Below are positions 53,903 to 60,984 of a DNA stretch of 64,000 nt, one piece after another. The position numbers and the translations under genes are program-made. Source of the stretch: CAYYTU01 sp964474655 (lineage in GTDB: Bacteria; Chloroflexota; Anaerolineae; B4-G1); assembly GCA_964474655.1 (NCBI GenBank), contig CAYYTU010000003.1, positions 1-64,000 on the forward strand, given 5' to 3'. Each line of letters starts with the position of its first letter. Positions within the stretch are counted from its first letter, which is position 1. Below the pieces are notes generated by a model. That model ran no database searches and was not told the DNA's origin. It saw nothing but the letters and a program-made list of their open reading frames with translations.

Positions 53903-54583
53903 ATGACGAAATCCGTGTACCCAGATGCGTTCTCCTCGGTACCCTACTTCGCCGATCTGGAGCCTGGGGTTCTGCGCACCATCGCCGAGACCGCCCTGCG
54001 CCGGACGTACGAGGCCGATCAGGTCGTCTTCCTGGGAGGGGAACCCTGCGTCGGTCTCTACCTCGTCGAGGATGGCTGGCTCAAGGCAGTCAAGGTCTCG
54101 GCCGAAGGACGCGAGCAAGCCCTGCGCTTCATCGGGCCGGGCGAGGTCTTCAACGAGATCGGTGTCTTCGCCGATACCCATAATCCGGCCACCGTCGTCG
54201 CCCTGGAGCCGGCCACCGTCTGGCTCATCCGGCGCGAGAGCATGCTCCACCTCCTGGAAGAGCGGCCCGGCGTGGCCCGCCGCGTGATCCAGAACCTGGC
54301 GCAGCGCGTGTTCCACCTGGTCTCGCTGGTCGAGGACCTCTCGCTACGCACGGTGGAGGCGCGATTGGCGCGTCACCTGCTGGAGCGAGCGGAGGCCAGC
54401 GCTGTGCGGCGCGAGCACTGGGCCACCCAGGCCGAGATGGCGGCGCGGCTGGGCACGGTGCTGGACGTGCTCAACCGCGCGTTGCACAGCCTGGCCGACG
54501 AGGGCCTCATCAAAGTCGAGCGTCACCAGATCCAGATTCTCGACCGCGCGAGATTGCGAGAGAAGGCGATGCTGGAGAGCTGA
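53903..54583 (+). CDS. Crp/Fnr family regulator, paralogue 2
   Basis: A 226-aa protein similar over its length to its upstream neighbour. The effector domain has LGGEPCVGLYLVEDGWLKAVKVSAEGREQALRF; the HTH is ATQAEMAARLGTVLDVLNRALHSLADEGLI, with D-x-x-N-R where paralogue 1 has E-x-x-G-R, so its DNA specificity probably differs. CGAGGAGG precedes the ATG. No Cys cluster for an iron-sulfur sensor. Three palindromic operators lie downstream (54612, 54926, 59880). Confidence 0.92.
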   Translation: MTKSVYPDAFSSVPYFADLEPGVLRTIAETALRRTYEADQVVFLGGEPCVGLYLVEDGWLKAVKVSAEGREQALRFIGPGEVFNEIGVFADTHNPATVVALEPATVWLIRRESMLHLLEERPGVARRVIQNLAQRVFHLVSLVEDLSLRTVEARLARHLLERAEASAVRREHWATQAEMAARLGTVLDVLNRALHSLADEGLIKVERHQIQILDRARLREKAMLES

Positions 54584-54611
54584 TCAAGAGAGACGTCAAA
54601 ATCGACAGAAA

Positions 54612-54653
54612 TCGACAAAAGTCGAAGACAAAGGATCGCTCAGGTGGTATGAT
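54612..54653 (+). promoter_or_regulatory. Class II Crp/Fnr-type promoter 1 (ferredoxin)
   Basis: The palindrome TCGACAAAAGTCGA (54612-54625) is followed by AAGACA (-35 position), 17 bp and TATGAT (54648-54653). With transcription starting near 54660 its centre is at -41.5, the standard place for class II activation. The -10 box is flanked by an inverted pair ATCGCTCAGGT / ACCTGAGCGAT. The same layout recurs at 54926 and 59880. Confidence 0.75.
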
Positions 54654-54696
54654 GTAGACAGTAACCTGAGCGATTTTCGTTTTCTTAAGGAGGCCC

Positions 54697-54972
54697 GTGA
54701 CTCAGAGAGACCATCCGGTGCCAATAATCGACTCGTCGCGCTGCGATGGCTGTGGGCGCTGCGTCCGCGTCTGCCCTACCGGGGCGCTGGCGATGAGCGA
54801 TGGCAAGGCCATCGTGGCCCGGCCGGCAGCCTGTGACTACCACGGCCTCTGCGAGATGATCTGCTCCACACAAGCGCTCCAGCGACCATTTGAGATCGTG
54901 TTCGCAGCGCAACATACGTCGAAAATCGACAAAAGTCGAAGACATCCCCACGAAAACAGTGTATCATCTTAG
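54697..54972 (+). CDS. Small ferredoxin, second cluster one Cys short
   Basis: A 91-aa protein. The first motif CDGCGRCVRVCPTGAL binds a [4Fe-4S] cluster. The second, CDYHGLCEMICSTQAL, has His where the related ferredoxin at 59947 has Cys (CTYCADCEAICP), so the second cluster may be [3Fe-4S], altered or absent. GTG start with AAGGAGG upstream. The C-terminal tail overlaps the next operator, so its last residues are shaped by regulatory DNA. Probable electron carrier for the redox island. Confidence 0.85.
   Translation: MTQRDHPVPIIDSSRCDGCGRCVRVCPTGALAMSDGKAIVARPAACDYHGLCEMICSTQALQRPFEIVFAAQHTSKIDKSRRHPHENSVSS
54926..54967 (+). promoter_or_regulatory. Class II Crp/Fnr-type promoter 2 (cupin operon)
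   Basis: Identical palindrome TCGACAAAAGTCGA (54926-54939), AAGACA, 17-bp spacer, TATCAT (54962-54967). The centre is again at -41.5 from the predicted start near 54974. It lies in the 3' end of the ferredoxin gene and would transcribe the cupin gene with a leader of about 167 nt. Confidence 0.75.
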
Positions 54973-55002
54973 AGCGTGTTTTGAAAATTCGAGAGGGAAA
55001 TC

Positions 55003-55096
55003 TTGCGAAGGTTCACGAGATGCTTTTGTAGTGAGAATAGTTTGTCTTTGCACCCAGCCGGGGCTATTTGAGGCCGTTGTTCGCAACCTTCGCAAG
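55003..55096 (+). other. Structured leader of the cupin gene
   Basis: CTTGCGAAGGTT (55003-55014) pairs perfectly with AACCTTCGCAAG (55085-55096), enclosing 70 nt. It could be a leader RNA fold or a small repeat element; no known riboswitch was recognised. Confidence 0.45.
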
Positions 55097-55140
55097 GTTC
55101 AATCACTAAATGGTAAAAAGTAGACAAAGGAGGAGCACAA

Positions 55141-55479
55141 ATGAAAATCATCAACGCATTGGAGGCACCTGAGGCCCCGAACCCGCATGGCGTCAGCGCC
55201 CGCGCGCTGCATAACTCGGAGCACGTCCAGGTCTCGATGGTCACCCTGCAGCCCGGCGAGGCGCTCAAGCGCCACGTCACGCCGGTGGACGTCTTCTTCT
55301 ACGTGCTGGAGGGCGAGGGCATCGTCGAGATCGGCGACGAGCAGGAGCAGGTCTCCCGCGATATGCTGATCGACAGCCCGGCCCGCATCCCGCACCGTCT
55401 GCTCAACGAGGGCGATGCGGTCTTCCGCTTCTTGGTGGTCAAGACGCCGCGCCCCACCGAGTCCACCCGCGTGCTGTAG
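55141..55479 (+). CDS. Single-domain cupin protein
   Basis: A 112-aa protein. The cupin motif 1 LKRHVTPVDVFFYVLEGEGIVEIG and motif 2 around DSPARIPHRLLNEGD are present, with His at the metal-binding positions. Function is open: small cupins act as metal-dependent enzymes or sensors. AAGGAGGAG precedes the start. First gene under promoter 2, 23 bp before the NapH-like gene. Confidence 0.9.
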   Translation: MKIINALEAPEAPNPHGVSARALHNSEHVQVSMVTLQPGEALKRHVTPVDVFFYVLEGEGIVEIGDEQEQVSRDMLIDSPARIPHRLLNEGDAVFRFLVVKTPRPTESTRVL

Positions 55480-55502
55480 AGTAGACGAGAGACGAGGAGA
55501 AT

Positions 55503-56315
55503 ATGCCCAATCAAACGCTTAACCCATTGATTCTGGTCAAGTTCGTCCTGTGGATCGCCACCATCGTGGCCGCCACGGTGCTTTTGCGGCGGCGCAAAGC
55601 CACGTCGAAGGTGCGCTTGGCCTTTCTGGTCGGCGGGGTGCTGGTTTTCGGGCTCCTCTTCGGCCTTCTCCTCCCCGCCGAATTGAACCCGAACCCGGTC
55701 GCCTCGCTGCGCACGCTGCTCACCAGCATACTGGTGCGCGGAGAGTTCGCGCTGCCCATCGCCGCGATGCTGATCATCCTGCTGGTGGCGGTCTGGATCT
55801 CCAACAAATCGATCTGCGGCTGGGCCTGCCAGCTGGGGCTGTTGCAGGATCTGCTTCACCGCGTGAAGCTGCCCAAGTGGGAGCCGCCCTTCTGGCTCTC
55901 CAACAGTGTGCGCATCGTGGCCTTCGTGGGGTTGGTGGGCGGGCTGGTCGCGGCGGGGATGGATTGGATCGGCCTGATCGATCCCTTCCAGATCTTCTCC
56001 TTCAACCTCACCTGGGCGATCGGGCTCTTCTCCGCCGCCGTGCTCGTGGCCAGTCTGTTCGTCTACCGACCCTGGTGCCGCTTCCTCTGCCCGTTTGGGC
56101 TGCTCGGCTGGCTGGTGGAGCAGGTGAGCCTGATGCGCCCGCGCGTCGACCGCGAGGTGTGCAAGGAATGCCAGCTCTGCGTGCGGGCCTGTCCCTCGGG
56201 AGCGATGGCCGATTTATACGAAGGCAAGGCGTTTCACGCCGATTGCTTCGCCTGCGGCGCCTGCATCGAGGCCTGTCCCCAGGAGGAGGCGCTGGCCTGG
56301 CGGACGAAGGCATAG
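55503..56315 (+). CDS. NapH-like membrane ferredoxin (4Fe-4S, polytopic)
   Basis: A 270-aa protein. About five helices with the Cys motifs CGWACQLGLLQDLLHR and PWCRFLCPFGLLGWL, then two [4Fe-4S] motifs CKECQLCVRACPSGA and CFACGACIEACPQEEA. This is the NapH/NosR-C/CcoG membrane electron-transfer group, moving electrons between the quinone pool and a soluble or membrane partner. AGGAG precedes the start. Within the redox island it could feed the downstream heme-copper-oxidase-like protein; that is inference. Confidence 0.9.
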   Translation: MPNQTLNPLILVKFVLWIATIVAATVLLRRRKATSKVRLAFLVGGVLVFGLLFGLLLPAELNPNPVASLRTLLTSILVRGEFALPIAAMLIILLVAVWISNKSICGWACQLGLLQDLLHRVKLPKWEPPFWLSNSVRIVAFVGLVGGLVAAGMDWIGLIDPFQIFSFNLTWAIGLFSAAVLVASLFVYRPWCRFLCPFGLLGWLVEQVSLMRPRVDREVCKECQLCVRACPSGAMADLYEGKAFHADCFACGACIEACPQEEALAWRTKA

Positions 56316-56400
56316 CCACCTAATTGTTACACGGACGGAGAGACGCAGAGGAAGAAAGTATCTTCTCAATGACTTTCCAACTGCACATAGCCTCAAAAAG

Positions 56401-56626
56401 CCCTCATCCCCCTGACCCCCTTCTCCCAATCCTAGGAGAAGGGGGAAAGACGGCGTGTTCCCCTTCCCTCTCCCGATCCCAGGAGAGGGAAGGGGCTAGG
56501 GGATGGGCGAGGGCTCCACTTCCCACCGACGAATGAATTGGGTGTGTTTCAAATGAGTTGGGGCGCGGTCGGGAGACCGGCCCCAGCGGGCGAAAAAGAG
56601 CGCTCTGGCCGGTCTCCGACCGCGCC
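56401..56626. repeat. Cluster of three strong palindromes
   Basis: Three inverted repeats follow each other: CCCCCTTCTCC / GGAGAAGGGGG (56416-56445), CCCCTTCCCTCTCC / GGAGAGGGAAGGGG (56460-56495), and a 20-bp pair built around GCGCGGTCGG and GAGACCGGCC (56562-56626). The first two are nested in CCCTCATCCCC and GGGGATGGGCGAGGG. Probably a repeat element between two operon segments; no gene. Confidence 0.8.
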
Positions 56627-56704
56627 ACCGTGTGGGTGAACAATCAGCACCACTCGTTCTATTCACAATTAGTTGTAGCGATTAGCCCAAGGAGGAAAAC
56701 CAGA

Positions 56705-57511
56705 ATGGAAGAGAGAACCAAAGCCGGCGCCATCATCTCCCTGACCAGCGCTCTGATCGGCATCGTGGGCGTCGTCGCCGCCTTCCTGCTATCCTATCAG
56801 CCGATGATGAACGCCAAGATGAACGTGGGGCGGCCCGACGAGGCGCTCATCATCCGATACGCCATCCCTTTCCTGAGCGACATCGGGGTCACCGCCGGCG
56901 TCGTGTGGGCCGTGGCGGCCTACGGCTTCTTCAAAGAGCGTCAGTGGGCCTGGACGGTGGCCGTGATCGCGAACGTGATGAGTTTGCTGACCGGCTTCTT
57001 CAGCATGATCCCGGCCGTGGTGGAGGGATTCTTTCCCGCCTTCATCGTCGTCTTCGTCCCTAACCTGATCACCTACTTTCTGCTGCTGGCCTACGTACGC
57101 CGGGTGGACGCGCGGGTCATCGCTTTGAGCCTCTTTTCCGGTATGACGTACGTCATGTCATTTATGAACGGCGTGGCCAGCACGGATAAGATCATTCTCT
57201 CGGGAGATCCATTTATGATCGCCGTGCAGCGGCTCAACTGGGTGGCGGCGGCTGGCTGGGCCATCTTCACCGTGGGGCTGCTGAAGCGCAAGCCGTGGGC
57301 CAAGCCGGTCGGACTGGGCGCCGGTCTGATGACCCTGACGGCCGGCGTGCCGCTGTCCATCGTCTCGACCATCGAGGAGGGGCGCTTCTCGCTCTTCTCG
57401 CCCGCGCCGCTGCTGGCCCTTCTGCTGCTGATCGTCCTGCTGGCACCGGCCGGCAGCCGCATGGTGAACGAGTGGCTGAAGAGCAAACCCGCGCCAGGCC
57501 CGGCGGCCTGA
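56705..57511 (+). CDS. Polytopic membrane protein of unknown function
   Basis: A 268-aa protein with about seven to eight hydrophobic helices, not recognised. AAGGAGG precedes the ATG at 56705. It is followed after 16 bp by the 12-TM His-rich protein, and a heme O synthase homologue comes next, so it may be a partner subunit. No Cys or His cluster stands out. Confidence 0.75.
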   Translation: MEERTKAGAIISLTSALIGIVGVVAAFLLSYQPMMNAKMNVGRPDEALIIRYAIPFLSDIGVTAGVVWAVAAYGFFKERQWAWTVAVIANVMSLLTGFFSMIPAVVEGFFPAFIVVFVPNLITYFLLLAYVRRVDARVIALSLFSGMTYVMSFMNGVASTDKIILSGDPFMIAVQRLNWVAAAGWAIFTVGLLKRKPWAKPVGLGAGLMTLTAGVPLSIVSTIEEGRFSLFSPAPLLALLLLIVLLAPAGSRMVNEWLKSKPAPGPAA

Positions 57512-57527
57512 AGAGGGGAGAGAACCA

Positions 57528-58928
57528 ATGAGCGCACTGCGCCGACGCCTCGACTATCTGACCGGCTCCACCCGCGGCCTACTGCTGACGGTCACCGCCT
57601 GGGAGGCCCTGATCATCGCCCTGCTGGGGGTGATCTCTGCCCCGATGCAGGACATGCTCGGCTTCTCGGTCACCCTGCCGGAGGCGGAGCGCGTAGGGCG
57701 CATCGTCATGCTCTACCACGCGCTGGCGATCCCCTTCGTAGCCGCCGTCACTTACCTGATCCTGGATATGGTGCCCACGCCAGACCACCTGGCCCGCTCC
57801 GTCCGGCGCGTCATCACCCCCGGCTATATGTTGACCAGCTTCGGCGCGCTGGCCTTCGCCTACCTGGGGCGCAACTGGCTGTTCCACGGGCTGATGCTGC
57901 TGGGCCAATCGCTCGTCTTCTACGCCGGGGTGCTGCTGGCCGTCGGACTCTGGCCCGGGCGGCAGCCCAACACCGATCCCGCCTACGCCCATCTGGGCTC
58001 GATCTCGCTGGAGCGGGCGGCCTTCTTCGTGGTCGCTGTCTCCACCCTGATCTCGGCGCTGATCGGGGCCAGCGCCGGGGCCTTCTTCGGCAACGGCTTC
58101 GAGGCCGTGCTGGCCGAGGACATCGTGCGAGCGGAGCATGATCTCGGCGAACTGGCCGTCATCTCCCACCTGCACATTATGCTGGCCCTGATCGACGTGG
58201 CCATCTTCCTGCTGATCGTGCGCCGCTTCGATTTGAAGGGAGTTCTGCACAAGATCGCTATGCCGCTGACCATCGTGGGGACCGTGGTGATGGCCGCCGG
58301 CTGCTGGGGCGTGATGGTATGGGAGACCATCGCCCACTGGATCATCTACGCCGGCAGCAGCCTGGTGCTACTGGGGGCCCTGCTGATGACCATCGCCGGC
58401 ATCGACCGCCTGATCAAGGATCAGTTGGCCGAGCAGGGAATCGCGCAGGCCAGCACCGGGCAGAAGATCAAGGCCCTGCTGCACGACCCGCTCACGTTCG
58501 GCCCCTTCTTCCAGATGATCTGGCTCCAGTTCGTGATGGTCTTCCCCGGCCTCTACACCGCCGTCAAGTTGGACGAGGTGTTCCGCACCTGGCCCTTCGA
58601 GGCCGAGCGGCGCATCCTGGTCGGCCATTGGCACGTGCTGGCCACCCTCTCGGCCACCATTATGCTCTTCCTGGTGGCGGACCGGCTGGACGTGCGCGGC
58701 TGGATGCGGCAACTGCTAGGCTGGGGCGTGCTCGTGGGCAGCGACCTGGCCTTCGCCTTCGGGGCTTTCTATCAGTTCATCCCGCCGGGCGCCGACCGGG
58801 ACTGGACCATCCTCTACCTGGACCTCGGACTGGGCCTGACGCTGATCGTGATGGCGTTGTTCTTGGGCCGACGGCTGGTCGACCTGTTCGCACCGGAAGG
58901 CCGCTGGACGGATAGGGAGGCGATATGA
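57528..58928 (+). CDS. 12-TM His-rich protein resembling heme-copper oxidase subunit I
   Basis: A 466-aa protein with twelve predicted helices, the number in heme-copper oxidase subunit I. His positions: His64 in helix II (LYHALAIPF), His214 and His216 in helix VI (SHLHIML), His270 in helix VIII (AHWIIY), and His367/His369 in helix X (GHWHVLAT). The last is like the HxH of oxidase helix X (AHFHYVLS), which binds both hemes. The classical helix VII HH pair of CuB is missing. Its stop overlaps the start of a heme O synthase homologue (ATGA). Interpretation as a divergent oxidase or NO reductase relative is by eye only. Confidence 0.7.
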   Translation: MSALRRRLDYLTGSTRGLLLTVTAWEALIIALLGVISAPMQDMLGFSVTLPEAERVGRIVMLYHALAIPFVAAVTYLILDMVPTPDHLARSVRRVITPGYMLTSFGALAFAYLGRNWLFHGLMLLGQSLVFYAGVLLAVGLWPGRQPNTDPAYAHLGSISLERAAFFVVAVSTLISALIGASAGAFFGNGFEAVLAEDIVRAEHDLGELAVISHLHIMLALIDVAIFLLIVRRFDLKGVLHKIAMPLTIVGTVVMAAGCWGVMVWETIAHWIIYAGSSLVLLGALLMTIAGIDRLIKDQLAEQGIAQASTGQKIKALLHDPLTFGPFFQMIWLQFVMVFPGLYTAVKLDEVFRTWPFEAERRILVGHWHVLATLSATIMLFLVADRLDVRGWMRQLLGWGVLVGSDLAFAFGAFYQFIPPGADRDWTILYLDLGLGLTLIVMALFLGRRLVDLFAPEGRWTDREAI

Positions 58929-59827
58929 GCGCGACGCGGACGAACTCCAAGGCGCTGCCGACCGCCAGCCTGGCGGACAAACTGCGCGGCTACTGGGCGC
59001 TGATCAAGAGCCGTCAGACGCTGCTCCTGCTGGCGACCGGCGTGGCCGGCTACCTGAGCGCCCGGCCCCACAGCGCCTCGCCGGCCGAGGCGACCTGGAT
59101 GCTGCTCAGCCTCTTCGCTGCCGTCAGCGGCACCACCGCGCTCAACATGGTGCTCGACCGCGACATCGACGCGCGCATGCAGCGCACCGCCGACCGTCCG
59201 CTGCCCGGCGGCCTGCTCTCCCCGACCGAGGCGGCGCTCTTCGGCGGTGCGCTGATGGCGCTGGGGCTAGGCGTCGCCTTCTGGCTGGGCGCGGCCTTCG
59301 GCATCGTCATCGCCGCTGGCGTGATCTTCGATCTGCTCGTCTACACCGTCTGGCTCAAGCGGCGCTCGCCCTGGTCGATCATCTTCGGCGGCGTCTCGGG
59401 AGGGATGCCGATCCTGGCCGGACGGGCGCTGGGCATCGGGCGGGTGGACGGGCTGGGGCTGCTGCTGGCGCTCTCGGTGCTGACCTGGATCCCGGCCCAC
59501 ATCATGACGCTGGCCATCAAGTACGCCGACGACTACCGTCGGGCCGGCGTCCCCACCTGGCCCAACGTGTACGGCTTCGACTCGGCCCGCCGCTTCATCG
59601 CCGCGGCCAACGCGCTGCGGATTGTGGCGCTGATCGGGGCCGGCTGGCTGCTGCGCATCTGCCCCTACAGCCTGGGATTGCTGGGCTTTTCGGGGCTGGT
59701 GATGTTGGGACTCTCCCTCTGGTCGATCTGGCGGCCCTCGACCAAACTCAACTATGGGCTGTTCAAGTTCGCCTCGCTCCATATGCTCGGCTCGATGGTG
59801 CTGCTCACCCTGGGAGCGATGATGTAA
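58925..59827 (+). CDS. ctaB: UbiA-superfamily protoheme IX farnesyltransferase homologue
   Basis: A 300-aa protein with about eight helices. NMVLDRDIDARMQRT (Asn74, Asp78, Asp82) followed by RPLPGG, YTVWLKRRSPWSIIFGGVSGGMP and DDYRRAGVPTW are the UbiA prenyl-diphosphate motifs in the form found in CtaB/CyoE, which makes heme O from heme B. Coupled by overlap to the His-rich 12-TM protein, which supports a heme-binding role for that protein. Another UbiA substrate is possible. Confidence 0.88.
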   Translation: MSATRTNSKALPTASLADKLRGYWALIKSRQTLLLLATGVAGYLSARPHSASPAEATWMLLSLFAAVSGTTALNMVLDRDIDARMQRTADRPLPGGLLSPTEAALFGGALMALGLGVAFWLGAAFGIVIAAGVIFDLLVYTVWLKRRSPWSIIFGGVSGGMPILAGRALGIGRVDGLGLLLALSVLTWIPAHIMTLAIKYADDYRRAGVPTWPNVYGFDSARRFIAAANALRIVALIGAGWLLRICPYSLGLLGFSGLVMLGLSLWSIWRPSTKLNYGLFKFASLHMLGSMVLLTLGAMM

Positions 59828-59879
59828 AGCACGCGCCAGCAAGCCCGCCACCAGGGAATTAGCAAGATGCAGAGCCAAA

Positions 59880-59921
59880 GTGACTTTTGTCACAGACAAA
59901 GGGGCACCTTTCTGATATCTT
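59880..59921 (+). promoter_or_regulatory. Class II Crp/Fnr-type promoter 3 (ferredoxin 2)
   Basis: The palindrome GTGACTTTTGTCAC (59880-59893) is followed by CAGACA at the -35 position, 17 bp, and TATCTT (59916-59921). The centre is at -41.5 from the predicted start near 59928. It fits the E. coli CRP consensus GTGA-N6-TCAC exactly. The leader of 19 nt carries GGGAAGG. Confidence 0.75.
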
Positions 59922-59946
59922 TAATATTGGGAAGGTAGTTTTTGCT

Positions 59947-60162
59947 ATGAGTAACTGGGCATTGCCTGAAATCAATCTGGAACGATGTGACCGGTGCGGC
60001 GTGTGTATTGAGCATTGCCCTACAGAGGCGGTGGATATGGGGTCCGAGGGGCCGTTTATCGCCCGGCCCAAGGATTGCACGTACTGCGCCGATTGTGAGG
60101 CCATATGCCCCCAGGACGCCATCTCGTGTGTGTTTGAGATCGTATGGGCCAAACCCAAATAA
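59947..60162 (+). CDS. 2[4Fe-4S] ferredoxin
   Basis: A 71-aa protein. CDRCGVCIEHCPTEAV and CTYCADCEAICPQDAI each bind a [4Fe-4S] cluster; a C-terminal FEIVWA motif is shared with the ferredoxin at 54697 (FEIVFA), showing the two are related. The start has GGGAAGG upstream. Under its own Crp/Fnr-type promoter. Cytoplasmic electron carrier. Confidence 0.93.
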   Translation: MSNWALPEINLERCDRCGVCIEHCPTEAVDMGSEGPFIARPKDCTYCADCEAICPQDAISCVFEIVWAKPK

Positions 60163-60179
60163 ACGAAAGTAGGTCTCTA

Positions 60180-60290
60180 GGATTTCGCGTGGTTGGATCT
60201 GCCGGCTCCCCATATCTGGGCCGAATTCGCGCCTTACCCGCAGATATGGGGCGCGGGCGCCACGCTCGCTTTGAGCACCACGCGAAATCC
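60180..60290. repeat. Nested inverted repeat element
   Basis: A perfect 14-bp outer pair GGATTTCGCGTGGT / ACCACGCGAAATCC (60180-60193, 60277-60290) encloses an inner 11-bp pair CCCCATATCTG / CAGATATGGGG (60208-60218, 60241-60251). About 111 bp between the ferredoxin and NifU-like genes, possibly a third MITE-like family. Confidence 0.8.
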
Positions 60291-60330
60291 CAAAGAGCCA
60301 CGAAAGTATGAAGAACGAGGAGATAAACTA

Positions 60331-60576
60331 ATGATGAACAAGAAAAAGATCACGTTGAAGGAAAAGGTAGAAAAATCACTGGCGACCGTCAGACCCGGAT
60401 TACAGGCCGACGGCGGAGACGTCGAGCTGGTCGAGGTAAGCGACGACGGCGTGGTCTCGCTGCGGCTGACCGGCGCCTGCCGAGGTTGCCCGATGTCGAC
60501 GATGACGCTGAAGATGGGCATTGAGCGCACGTTGCGCGAGCAGGTGCCGGAGGTCAAGCGCGTGGAAACGGTATGA
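60331..60576 (+). CDS. NifU C-terminal domain (Fe-S scaffold) protein
   Basis: An 81-aa protein. SLATVRPGLQADGGDVELVEV and the CxxC in LTGACRGCPMSTMTLKMGIE identify the NifU C-terminal/Nfu scaffold domain, which carries and delivers Fe-S clusters. GAGGAG lies 8 nt before the ATG. Its stop overlaps the start of the next ferredoxin, consistent with cluster delivery to the ferredoxins of this island. Confidence 0.95.
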   Translation: MMNKKKITLKEKVEKSLATVRPGLQADGGDVELVEVSDDGVVSLRLTGACRGCPMSTMTLKMGIERTLREQVPEVKRVETV

Positions 60577-60968
60577 GCGCCGAGCAAGCAACGGTCAAAC
60601 GCCAGATCGTGCGCATCGACGAGGAACTATGCAACGGCTGCGGCGCTTGTGTGACGCCCTGCGCCGAGGGCGCCATCGAGATGGTGAATGGCAAGGCCCG
60701 CGTGATAAACGAGGAGCTGTGCGACGGCGCCGGATTCTGCATCGGCGTCTGTCCCACCGGAGCGCTGAGCATCAAGGTACGCGAGGCTCCGGCCTTCGAC
60801 GAGCACGCCGCCGAGGCCAAGATGGCCCAGCGCAGCGAGACCTACATCGAGCAAACCTGCCACGTCTGCGGGGCGGGCGAGGATAGCCGCATGCTAATGC
60901 CCTGCCGCCGGGCCGGCGCCAGCCTCTGGGTCTGCACGCGCTGCCTGCCGCAACTGATCCACGGTTAA
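60573..60968 (+). CDS. Ferredoxin with C-terminal zinc-ribbon-like domain
   Basis: A 131-aa protein. CNGCGACVTPCAEGAI is a normal [4Fe-4S] motif; the second, CDGAGFCIGVCPTGAL, lacks one of the four Cys (Ala in place). The C-terminal 40 residues add CHVCG and CTRCLPQL, a four-Cys zinc or iron site. It resembles the 4Fe-4S proteins found next to DsrE-like and CoA-linked redox genes. Start ATG overlaps the NifU-like stop. Likely partner of the DsrE protein 16 bp downstream. Confidence 0.88.
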   Translation: MSAEQATVKRQIVRIDEELCNGCGACVTPCAEGAIEMVNGKARVINEELCDGAGFCIGVCPTGALSIKVREAPAFDEHAAEAKMAQRSETYIEQTCHVCGAGEDSRMLMPCRRAGASLWVCTRCLPQLIHG

Positions 60969-60984
60969 GCGAAAGGTGCACGAG

